Below are positions 9,532-19,950 of a DNA stretch of 64,000 bases, piece after piece (positions within the stretch are counted from its first letter, which is position 1; each line of letters opens with the position of its first letter). The notes under the pieces are model-generated. The model searched no databases, was not told the DNA's origin, and worked only from the letters and a program-made list of their open reading frames with translations. The DNA lies in NCBI GenBank assembly GCA_963995505.1, contig OZ023188.1, positions 15,265,912-15,329,911 of the forward strand. Direction: 5' to 3'. Made by a program: the position numbers and the translations under genes. This DNA comes from Hypericum androsaemum (lineage: Eukaryota > Streptophyta > Magnoliopsida > Malpighiales > Hypericaceae).

Positions 9532-12500
9532 TTATTGGTACAGTGATTGATTCAAGTCTATGTCCCAAATGACATTGATCTCGTGTATTGTCTCATGGTT
9601 TGAGCCATTGGATGCACTGTCATTTTGCTTTTGTCTTTTCTTTTGGTACTTGGCCTTTGCTATTTTCCGTCTGATCTCATGTTTGCTTTTCAACCTCTTT
9701 CTTGACTTCCTTGGATTATCGCGTGTCTTTATTGTTTGACCCAAGGCTTTAGATGTTGGCTGGACATCGCCCGGTTGTGCTTCTGGTGTTGGTGTACCTT
9801 CATACGAAAATATTTTAGTATTAAGATATAAAATTACACACGAACGAATAAGCATAACTATAACTTGTATGATTAACGATGTAAATATTTTAGATGGTTA
9901 CCTTGGATGCTGCAATGTGAGAATTGCTGAATCATACTATCCACATTTTCGTCAACAGTTTTGACAGCATCTGGATCCATAGAAACAAGGGCTGCCAAAT
10001 GATTCATCTTATGTGTTAGATACTGATAGGATTGGGCATAGTTATCTTCCGGCATTGTCTTGTCCTTGCTTATCTCTAATCCATCTTTTGCCCTTTTTAT
10101 CCACCGTTTCATCACATAATGCTTCGGCAATATTCTTAATTCATCATTATTAGCGAAGCCGCTCAAAGTCTCCATTACTTTCAAAATGTGTTGGCAGATT
10201 AATCCAAGACTTTCATACAGCCGGCATGAACATGTTAGCAGCCTTTTGGTCTTTTGAATCACCACCAATCTTTCATCAATATTAATTAAATTGGCAGTAT
10301 GCTTGAAAACACGGTAGTTACATGATCCGCCTACAACTTGGTAAATAATTAAATGATATTGGTATGCATGTCGCGCGATATTTGTGAACCTGTGTATAAA
10401 CTATTGTATATTTGTGCTAGAAATTGGTATATGCGTGTAAAAATTTTGTTACCTGACAGGGGGCTACCATCCAAAACTTGTTCAAACTGGTACCGACGAG
10501 ATTCTTCATATTCCTCCTGGAACTTCTCAAACATTTTATGAGTGTACACCTCAGCTGACGTAACCAATGAGCTACTTTTGTGTCTATTGTTGGGCAACTT
10601 AGTTTTGGCTTCAAAATCTGCCATTCTCTCTGCAAGCCTTCTACTATTAACCATGTTGTTGAAATGTGTAAAGAATTCAATGAGGTTGTAGTCAGATTGT
10701 AAGTATCCACGTACATTACTGTTGCAAGATTCAACAAGTTGAGTGGTAACCATGCCAGCAGTGAAATGTTCTCTAACCCACGCTGATGACCATTGTGTTC
10801 GAAAATGATGTATATAATTCATCCATTGGTGCCCTCCTGGTGGAAAACACTCTTGAATCATCTTATTCCAGAAATAATCAAATTCTTCTTTATCGTCAGC
10901 TTCATTTATCAGATAATTAAATGCTTTTAACACTTCACTTGTGCATAGATGACTTAAATTTTTCTTTGCATTTTCTAGTATGTGCCAGGTGCATAATGCA
11001 TGGTATGTACCTGGTAGTTCCATACTTATGGCGTTTGCAATTGCTTGGTCTTGGTCTGTGAATATTGTCTCGGGGGCTTTGTTATCCATGCAATTCAAGA
11101 ATGTCCGAAACAACCACTGAAAAGATTCTGCTGACTCATCGAACAGAAGAGCTGCTCCGAAAATGCAGGTCATCCGATGGTGATTGAATCCTGCAAAAAG
11201 AGCTGCACAACAAAATAACAATAAGTAATTCAATGCAGAACTAGTGATTTATACCGATAATAATTATGCCGTATAATAATATATATTAGAATCAACGTCA
11301 TTTACCTAATGGGCGATAGTTTTTATTTATTCTGTACGTGGTATCAAAACTAATTGAATCACCAAAGATATTGTAGTCCATCCGCATCCTTTTGTCGGCC
11401 CAAAATATATTCGCTATCTACTCGTCACTGTCAACTTCAATTTCATAAAAGAAGGATGGGTTCTTATAAGCCTCTTTTCTGAAATATTCTAGCAACGTTA
11501 TAGCTTCACCCATTTTCATCGTCTTTTGCCGTCGTGTGCCCAGATGCTTCTTCAGATCTATAGGAAGAAAATCAAGATTTTCCACACCTCCAGCTACCAT
11601 TGCCATTACCTTATAAGAAGCCCTATTCTTAATGCCAGCATTATTGTGCATTCTAGCAATTTGTTCTTGCATTAGATTCATCTTTCTATTTGATCTTAGC
11701 ATGTAAGCTAACTCTCCACCGAGGAGATCATGGTTGTGTTACACATACCATTCATTTATGAAATAAGATGACTTCTTAGATGATAAGTGGAATGTGATCA
11801 TTGCTTTGCAACCCACCCGTTCTTTCCTCTCTTCATTCATATGGCCGCGTTCCAGGCTCTTTATGATCCTTACCCCGCTTACGAACACCCTCATTATTGC
11901 AGAGATATCTGATATAGTAAATCTCTGCAGTCTTTTCACCTTTGATTGTCTTTGGTTTTTGATAATCTTTCCTCACGCTAAATCCTTTTCTGTGTGCATA
12001 ATAGAGGTAGAAGTTCAGTGTCTCGTCCACCTTTGGAAATTACATTTTTTCCCACCATTCTTTTTTCTCCATTTCCTCAACTGTTTCACCTGCATAAGAT
12101 CGAATCCAATTTCAAAATAGAAGGGAACCAATATAAGAGGAGGACACTTCCGGTACTTAAGTTGGCGAAAACCAATATGACATAAGAAGGTAACCAATAT
12201 TGAATAAGATGGAATCCAAATTCACACAAGGGTAAAACCAATTCTATGATAGCAATAAATGAATAACATAGAAGAAAGAAAACCAATATCGAAAAAGAGG
12301 AAAAACAAAAGCAAATTAGAAGCAAACCAATAACAGATTAATTACAAGGAAACGGATATCGTTGGGGATGGAAACTAATATATGAAACCAATATCATTTA
12401 ATCAATTAACCAATATCATAGAAGCCATAAGCCCATAACATGCAAGCTGGAAACCAAAATGGAGAAACCAATATAGGTATGCTCAAATTTTCTACTTCTT

Positions 12501-13211
12501 CTCACGGTAAAAGCACAATAAAACTAACGATTAAATTGAAGAATATATTTTACTTCCAAGTTGTTGATTACTATCGGAAATCACATATTCTTGGGTAAGT
12601 CTCCCATCAACATTCTAATCTAAATATTTTAAGCTACAAGTTCAGTCAGTTATATATAAATCATTATATTGATTTTCTATTAAGAGATAGATTGACTCAC
12701 CTCCTATTCTGTTTGGACTGTTCACATCGTTTGTTAAACTCGCCGCTTCGATGCCTGTATTTTCAGATAAACACTGGTATGAGCCTGATGCGATGCGTTA
12801 TTGGAGATAATAAAACTCGACAATGCGGATGATTAGATTCGAGTATTACCGTCATCCATGAAAATACTGTATTGCCCTTCGTTACAACAATTTTCGTCAG
12901 ATGTGTTCATTGTTGGTATTCCTACAAAATCGAAGCCGATGGAAATTAGAATAAAATATATGTAAGATGGACATTGTAACTTCTATTTGAGCAAGATGAA
13001 AACCAATTGGAACGATAATTTTTATATGAAAAAATAAAGACAGTAAGTATTTACCTTCATTTAATCGGCTTGTATTAGTTTCGTCACTCAACAATGCCTC
13101 GGCGTTTGATTCCGGCTGCATTTTTTGGTTTAGGGTTTTTGTGTTTGTTTTGTTGCAGCGACGGGATGAATGAATTTGGTGTAGGGTTCCTGCCATTTTT
13201 TTTGTTGTCAC
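9532..13211 (-). pseudogene. FAR1/FHY3-type MULE transposase, broken
   Basis: Read right to left: an N-terminal exon (about 13196-13055), small exons near 12915-12828 and 12770-12710, a FAR1 DNA-binding region (12090-11739; FYLYYAHRKGFSVRK, CNNEGVRKRG, RVGCKAMITFHLS), a linker (11702-11418), the MULE core with DDE-type motifs (FGDSISFDTTY near 11350, FAGFNHHRMTCIFGAALL, TDQDQAI near 11050, LVESCNSNVRGY), and a SWIM zinc finger (CSCRLYESLGLICQHIL, about 10235-10185), then a basic tail (9780-9532). Nonsense codons near 12035, 11739 and 11418 and a frameshift near 11835 break it. FAR1-type MULE transposases cut and paste their own element; host FHY3/FAR1 factors derive from them. Confidence 0.85.
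12110..12490 (+). repeat. Third AACCAATATC cluster, in a transposase intron
   Basis: About a dozen degenerate (A)AACCAATAT units separated by 15-35 bases lie between two exons of the FAR1-like gene. Orientation is the same as in the central array. Confidence 0.75.
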
Positions 13212-13548
13212 GTCGTTTAATTAGATTCTAATGTAATTTTAGGTATAATTGGTTGATTTTGTTTTCCTATTTACTTATTTACTTAATTGTTTCTAACCTA
13301 ATTAAGCTTCTCTTTTGTAATAGAGTTGTCCAATATTACCCCTAATAATCTTTATAATACCTAGAGTACCCTTTCATTCCCTTTGATCATTTTCAGTGGG
13401 GATGACCCATGACCCATGTCCCCACTAAATTTGAACCCGGGCAAAATAGTTCAAAATATTAGACACTGGAGCACTTCCTTTTTTATTTGCGCTATTTTTA
13501 TAAGTAGAATTTGGTTCACATTTTTTCTCTATTTTTAGAGCAAGTACT

Positions 13549-14375
13549 TTTTTTAGAAAACAAACATACGTTGCATATATTATCACGTAGAAAAACTGTT
13601 ACACAAATGAGTCATTAATTACAAAAGTGGATGACGTACCCAATTAGGAGAGCACATTGACGACAATGATCCTTAGTGGCTTTTTCATTAGCCTTGCGAG
13701 GAGTAAATTTTAACTTACATCTAGTAAGTGAATTCAAGGCAAACAAGGCTTAATTTTCTACACTCTAATCAATCAAGTCGGTTCTCCCCTGAATGAACTT
13801 CACTGCAGACAAGCAATCTGAGCGAATCATTACTTCCACATCTTTGAACCTGCACTCGACCAAGCTAATAGCCATCGCAATGGCTTTGACTTCTGCCTCC
13901 AGCGCAGAGTTAGCTTGTGTGTTTGCCTCTTGACCATCAATAACATGGCCTAAATAATATCTAGCCACTGTTGTTGCCAGTCCCGTGCTCAAATCTTTCC
14001 CGAGCCATGACGCGTCACAGTTGACTATCACCTCGTGTGGTAGAGGTGGCTGCCATCGATAACAGATTGAAGGACTCTCAATTGCATTTGCTTGTGTAAC
14101 TGGATGCAGCGTATGAATGCTTTTCCACTCGTTCCAATTATTAACAGCAAGCTTGATAGTAACAACAAGAACCGGAGTTAAGCCTTCAAACAAAGCAGCA
14201 TTCCGAGTCTTCCACACCTGCCAACAGAAGAACATCAGTAGTGCAACAAGCGACCCATTTCCAGAACTGATAAACTGCGTTTTGCAGTTCGCAAAAGTTA
14301 GGGACTGGTTTTGGTCAGTCCTAAAACAAAGGGGGCCAGCAAACCACGATGCTCTGGCAAGTACTCACCGATAAA
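13549..14375 (-). mobile_element. 5'-truncated LINE with RNase H domain and 18-bp target duplication
   Basis: An RNase H-like domain is readable at 14235-13765: VNCDASWLGKD, SALEAEVKAIAMAISLVE, MIRSDCLSAVKFI, supplying the D, E and D of the family. The T run at 13549-13554 marks the poly(A) end. The 18-bp sequence ATTTTTAGAGCAAGTACT flanks it at 13531-13548 and again at 14376-14393. A second, tandem copy of the target (GCAAGTACTCACCGATAAAA) lies just inside the 5' junction at about 14357-14376. The upstream RT is missing, as expected of a 5'-truncated insertion. Confidence 0.8.
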
Positions 14376-14863
14376 ATTTTTAGAGCAAGTACTCACCGAT
14401 AAAATTTAAACTCTTGATGAAATTCAACCAACCGAGAGCACTTCCTTTCTCATACGAAATTTCCCCAGCCTTTAGAACCGAGTGCAGATCAACTTCGAGG
14501 GCCCATCCCGATTGTTTCCTCGGCAGTCCTAGAAAACGCACTCGGTTGTCCAGTAATTTCTTGTTACTTCAGTATATATACGACAAATTAATCTAAAGGA
14601 GACTTTACATTAAATATTTTTTTTAATGAAAAAGTTAAGGTTTATGATATTGGGGCTGCAACACCGTTGATGTGTCTTCGTCAGAAGAATTTGGGACTTC
14701 TTCCAAACAATTTGGCACCTGCTGGTGCGTTGGAAATTTTCTGGATACAACTCTCTCTCAATGGATGGGGCTGTGTAGAGATAGGATACTTGATAATGTC
14801 TGGTTTACTATTTTTGTCGCAATGGTTTGGGGTATTTGACTATAAGACAATTTTTGAGAGTGG

Positions 14864-14962
14864 CTGGGAGAATGAGAGGGGGAGACGAGGTGAATGACTG
14901 GGAGAATGAGAGGGGGAGACGAGGTGAATGACTGGGAGAATGGGAGGGGGAGACGAAGATAA
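14864..14962. repeat. 34-bp tandem repeat, three copies
   Basis: The unit begins CTGGGAGAATGAGAGGGGGA. Copies start at 14864, 14898 and 14932; the first two are identical and the third has two changes. The array is purine-rich on +. Confidence 0.95.
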
Positions 14963-15480
14963 GAAAAATGGAGAGGAGAGAAATTATATATATTTACATA
15001 AATATAAATAAATTGGGGAGCAAATAAGTAATTAATCACATTACAAGTCAGCAAAAACTTATCTAACGTGTTCACCACGTCGAATGAAAAACGGCGTTGT
15101 TTTAGCACCATATGGGCGGGCAGGTGCTCCGGACTTGCCCGAGAAATTTTTCGACAATCACAGTGACTGAATTACTAATTTGAAATTACAAATTGTGAAA
15201 ACATGAAATTACAAGATACTTATTTGGACTTTTTCCAAGAATGGGAGAAGGAGGTTTGAAATTGGGGATGGGGATTTGAAATTGGAGAAGAAAGAGGTTT
15301 CTAGGGAAATGCGTCAAGACTTAACAAAGTTTGTTCTCAAATCAATCAAAATCAACCAACCATTTATTTGTGTTTTTAAGATCAATCAACCCCTCGAATG
15401 GACAGAAACCCCGCAACCTGAAATAGTAAAATGCATGTTAATAATGTTTATAAAAAAATGAGACTCGAACATCTATTAAT

Positions 15481-15568
15481 GATAAAATTATTTTAAGTTA
15501 ATAAGACGATCCGAATTTAATATATTTGAATCATAATATTGTAAAATATTTATTAAAATAATTTTATC
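15481..15568. repeat. Perfect 16-bp inverted repeat
   Basis: GATAAAATTATTTTAA at 15481-15496 is repeated inverted at 15553-15568, with a 56-base AT-rich loop. It may be the remnant of a small MITE. No coding potential. Confidence 0.85.
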
Positions 15569-15599
15569 AATTTTTCAAAATCTTACTTGAATCTGAATT

Positions 15600-16131
15600 A
15601 AAGACATGGCGTAGTTTGACTCCGAGCAACCCGGTTCCAAAGAAGCAGGAACTCCAAGCAAAGATACCGTTACAAGTTCCCGCCTCTTGCTTGCTCCCAT
15701 GACCACTCCCTCCTCTACTTCCTCGCTCCTTCCTCCAACGCAACAATCATTAACAAAGAAACCCCCCCCAAAAAAAGCAAACACACGTCACTTTCTCTTT
15801 TCTCCTTTGCGTGGTAATTTCCACATGGTCTTTCTGACATAAGCTTCCTCTGCAGTCACTCGCACGCGGTTTCAGAATATTTTCCTGGCAGCTTGGTGGG
15901 TTGCTTTTTTTTCTTTTCTTTTCTTTTCTTTTTATCCGCTGCTTTGCTCCAAGTTGGTCCATGATTAAAGGAGACTGAAGCGACAGGGACAAATACTCGG
16001 TTTTTTACGAATAAAGGTTAGAGGTCATTTTGCCATTCGATTCGTACTAAAAAAATAGTTATATATAAGAAGTGGGGGAGGGGGGGTTTGGTGTGGGAAG
16101 TAAAGATTGTGTGGTTAAAGGGAAGGAGGAA
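15600..16131 (+). promoter_or_regulatory. Upstream region of the Ca2+-ATPase gene
   Basis: Between the AT-rich spacer and the ATG at 16132. It contains a CT-rich stretch (15905-15935, TTTTCTTTTC repeats) and a G-rich run just before the ATG (about 16073-16087). ATATATAAG at about 16060 could be a TATA box, but would leave a 5' UTR of only about 40 bases, so the start site is open. Confidence 0.35.
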
Positions 16132-19100
16132 ATGGAGAGTTTGATACAGGATGAGTTCAACGTAGAAGCGAAGCACACGTCGGAGGAGGCGTTGGTGAAA
16201 TGGAGGAAAGTTTGCGGGTTGGTGAAGAACCCGAAACGCCGGTTCCGCTTCACCGCCAACCTCTCCAAGCGATCCGAGGCCGCCGCCATGCGCCGCACCA
16301 ATCAGGTTTGTTGTTTGCGGAGATTCTAACATGTTATCAGAGAGGGGTGATCCCGTGACCCTCGATTATATGATTCTAACTCGCAAATGGATTTTGCAGG
16401 AGAAGTTAAGGGTTGCAGTTCTTGTTTCCAAGGCTGCCTTTCAATTCATTCAAGGTAAGTCTGATTGTCTACGATACGAAATCGAATTTTCCGAAGAGCT
16501 GCAATGTTTTAGTACCATTAATTGATTGATCAATGAAGGATTGTTGGCATTGTACCAGGTGTACCTCCAAGTGACTACACTGTACCTCCTGAGGTCAAGG
16601 CTGCTGGATTTGAGCTCTGTGGTGACGAGTTGGGGTCCATAGTCGAAGGGCACGACGCGAAGAAGCTGAAGTTCCATGGAGGTGTGGAAGGTGTTGCTGA
16701 GAAGCTCAGGACTTCCACAACCAGTGGACTCAAAACAGAGGCTGATCTGCTTACCCGCAGGCAGGAGATTTTCGGGATCAACAAGTTTGCTGAGAAAGAA
16801 GCTCGCAGTTTCTGGATATTCGTCTGGGAAGCTCTTCAGGATATGACACTTATGATCCTCGGGGTCTGCGCTTTCGTGTCGTTGATCGTAGGGGTAGCCA
16901 CGGAAGGATGGCCTAAGGGTGCTCATGATGGGCTCGGGATTGTTGCCAGTATCTTGTTGGTGGTATTCGTCACGGCCTCGAGCGATTACCGACAGTCGTT
17001 GCAGTTCAGGGATCTTGACAAGGAGAAGAAGAAGATCAGCATTCAGGTCACAAGGGATGGATTTAGGCAGAAAATGTCTATATATGATCTGCTTCCTGGT
17101 GACATTGTGCATCTCTCGATTGGAGACCAAGTCCCCGCGGATGGACTCTTCGTGTCCGGATTCTCTCTGCTGATCGACGAATCGAGCTTGACGGGGGAAA
17201 GCGAGCCGGTCGTCGTAACCTCGGAGAATCCTTACTTGCTGTCTGGAACCAAGGTGCAAGATGGATCCTGCAAGATGCTGGTGACCACTGTCGGAATGCG
17301 AACGCAATGGGGGAAGCTCATGGCTACTCTTAGCGAAGGAGGAGACGACGAGACACCGTTGCAGGTGAAGTTAAATGGAGTAGCAACCATCATTGGGAAG
17401 ATAGGCCTTGTCTTTGCTGTCGTGACTTTCGCGGTGTTGGTGCAAGGATTGTTCGCCCGAAAGTGGCGCGAAGGGTCCCATTTCGACTGGAATGCGGATG
17501 ATGCAATGGAGATGTTGGAGTACTTCGCTATTGCAGTCACAATTGTCGTTGTCGCGGTACCGGAGGGGCTGCCCCTGGCAGTGACACTGAGCCTCGCATT
17601 CGCGATGAAGAAGATGATGAACGACAAGGCGCTGGTCCGACATCTCGCAGCTTGCGAAACTATGGGGTCAGCCACAACAATCTGCAGTGACAAGACAGGA
17701 ACTTTAACTACCAACCATATGACTGTAGTGAAGTCCTGCATTTGTATGAATGTTAAGGAAGTTGGTCACTCCCTGAAGATTCCTGATTCGGCTGTCAAAC
17801 TTCTTCTGCAGTCGATATTCATTAACACGGGTGGCGAAGTCATTACCAACAAAGACGGGAAGCTCGAAATCCTCGGAACTCCGACCGAGACTGCCATTCT
17901 GGAGTTTGGATTGTCTCTAGGTGGAGAGTTCCAGGCGGTTCGACAAGCGGTGAAGTTGGTTAAAGTTGAGCCTTTCAACTCGACGAAGAAGCGGATGGGA
18001 GTAGTGGTTGAGCTTCCTGATGGAGGAGGTCTTCTGCGAGCTCATTCGAAAGGAGCTTCGGAGATAGTTTTGGCTTCCTGTGACAAGGTTGTCAACTCGG
18101 ACGGCGAAGTTGTTCCTCTTGATGATGCATCTCTCAAGCATCTTAAGGTCACCATCGATCAGTTCGCTGGCGAGGCTCTACGGACTCTCTGCCTGGCCTA
18201 CGCGGATCTAGAGAGCGGATTCTCTCCTAATGATTCTATTCCAATGACTGGACTGACTTGCATAGGGATTGTAGGAATCAAGGACCCTGTTCGTCCTGGT
18301 GTTAAGGAGTCTGTTGCAGTTTGTCGTTCGGCAGGTATCGTCGTACGTATGGTCACCGGAGACAACATCAACACTGCAAAGGCCATAGCTCGGGAATGCG
18401 GGATTCTGACAGATGATGGAATAGCTATCGAAGGCCCGGACTTCAGAGAAAAGAGTCAAGAAGATTTGATGGAGCTAATTCCCAAAATTCAGGTGATGGC
18501 TAGATCTTCACCTCTAGACAAGCATATGTTGGTGAAACAGCTACGGACTACGTTCGATGAAGTTGTCGCGGTTACAGGCGACGGAACGAACGACGCGCCA
18601 GCGCTTCATGAAGCTGACATTGGTCTAGCAATGGGCATAGCTGGAACTGAGGTGAGTGTCTGAATGTGGAAACTAGAATAATGACTCGTACCCTTTTATT
18701 TTTTCTAAAATTGGTCACTTCATTCGTTAATTTCAGGTCGCGAAAGAGAGCGCGGATGTCATAATTTTGGATGACAATTTCTCAACTATTGTCACAGTGG
18801 CTAAATGGGGTCGCTCGGTTTATATAAACATTCAGAAATTTGTCCAATTCCAGTTGACTGTTAATGTGGTTGCTTTAGTGGTTAACTTCTCTTCAGCTTG
18901 TATGACAGGTAACAAACTCAAGTGCTTCTCCTCTCGAGATCAATAGCGTCTTTTTCGGATCGATTGTTTCTAATCCTTTTGCTTAAAATCATCTTCAGGG
19001 TCTGCTCCCCTTACAGCTGTTCAGCTCCTCTGGGTGAACATGATCATGGATACATTAGGAGCACTCGCGCTAGCTACCGAGCCTCCGACTGATGACTTAA

Positions 19101-19610
19101 TGAAGCGTACTCCGGTCGGAAGGAAAGGGAACTTCATCAGTAATGTGATGTGGAGGAATATCTTAGGCCAGGCTTTCTATCAATTCTTAGTGATCTGGAA
19201 ACTTCAAGCTAGAGGGAAAGCGATGTTCAATCTCGACGGTCCGGACGCTGATCTAATCCTGAACACATTGATATTCAATTCATTCGTCTTCTGTCAAGTA
19301 AGATTCTCTTAACACAATACACTGGCATTCTCGAACATCGAATCTGATAAAGCGGGTTCGTGTTCTGCAGGCATTCAACGAGATAAGCTCGCGCGAGATG
19401 GAGGAGATTAACGTCTTCAAAGGCATACTCGACAACTATGTTTTCGTTGCAGTACTTGGTAGCACTGTCATCTTCCAGATCGTCATTGTGGAATTTCTCG
19501 GAACCTTTGCGAATACAACACCTCTAACCTTATCACAGTGGTTCCTAAGTATACTCATTGGATTTCTAGGCATGCCAATTGCTGCTGGTCTCAAGATGAT
19601 CCCTGTGTAA
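16132..19610 (+). CDS. ACA: Autoinhibited P-type Ca2+-ATPase (P2B, ACA1/ACA2-like)
   Basis: Six exons join in frame with GT/AG borders: 16132-16305, 16400-16454, 16559-18651, 18737-18908, 18999-19297 and 19371-19610, giving about 1010 aa, close to plant ACA1/ACA2. The N-terminus (about residues 18-75; [20 protein letters not shown], then [11 protein letters not shown]) is the basic calmodulin-binding autoinhibitory region typical of plant P2B pumps. P-type motifs: LTGESEP in the actuator, PEGLPLAV in TM4, CSDKTGTLT with the phosphorylated Asp at about residue 454, [15 protein letters not shown] and [10 protein letters not shown]. The last exons hold TM5-TM10. It exports Ca2+ from the cytosol at an endomembrane or the plasma membrane after calmodulin relieves inhibition; the sequence does not decide which membrane. 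No defect seen. The start is set by the short exon 1 shared with this subfamily. Confidence 0.96.
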
Positions 19611-19945
19611 ATTGGCTCTGTGAGGTGCCATTTTTATTGGAAAATATGGTCGGGTTAGATTTAAGTTGAGCCTTTTAGGACGACATTCCTGGCAGGAAAA
19701 ACTTCTTCCCTGTCCATCTGTAGGGACTTGTAAATTGGATTCCTAATCTCTGGCACTATGCTTCTGTTGGATCCCAAGTTTCTTTGCATTAGTATATAGT
19801 GCTAGCTTCCAAAAGATGCTGACAATTTCTTATGCATCTTTTTGGATTTCGAATTTGGCTGTTCAGCTCGTTACTGTTATTTCCTGACTGAGACAATTGT
19901 AAATGAACTTCTTCAAGGAGTGAATTCTCATGCTTCTCTTTTAAG
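19611..19945 (+). other. 3' flank of the Ca2+-ATPase gene
   Basis: Probable 3' UTR and downstream spacer, ending where the inverted-repeat element begins at about 19951. No poly(A) signal could be assigned. Confidence 0.4.
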
Positions 19946-19950
19946 TTTGA

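Larger units (their letters stand above)
5173..13442. mobile_element. Large Mutator-like element with Ulp1-like and FAR1-like genes
   Basis: Ends are placed by diverged inverted termini: GCCCGATTCGGTGGACAAAA at 5173 on the left, and on the right GCCCGGGTTC followed by TTTAGTGGGGACATGG read inward from 13442. The right end resembles the termini of the two short MULE MITEs at 45469 and 52117 (GGATTGAGTGGGGACT). Further similarity between the ends is seen inward (5310-5430 against the complement of 13260-13350). Inside are a Ulp1-like gene on + and a FAR1/MULE transposase on -, facing each other across an AACCAATATC array. Both genes carry stops or frameshifts, so the copy is probably immobile. 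No convincing 9-bp target duplication was read, so edges are approximate. Confidence 0.65.

Noticed and set aside
16450..17307. Open frame of 285 codons on -
   Set aside because: Antisense to the Ca2+-ATPase exons, whose motifs and splice sites are unambiguous.
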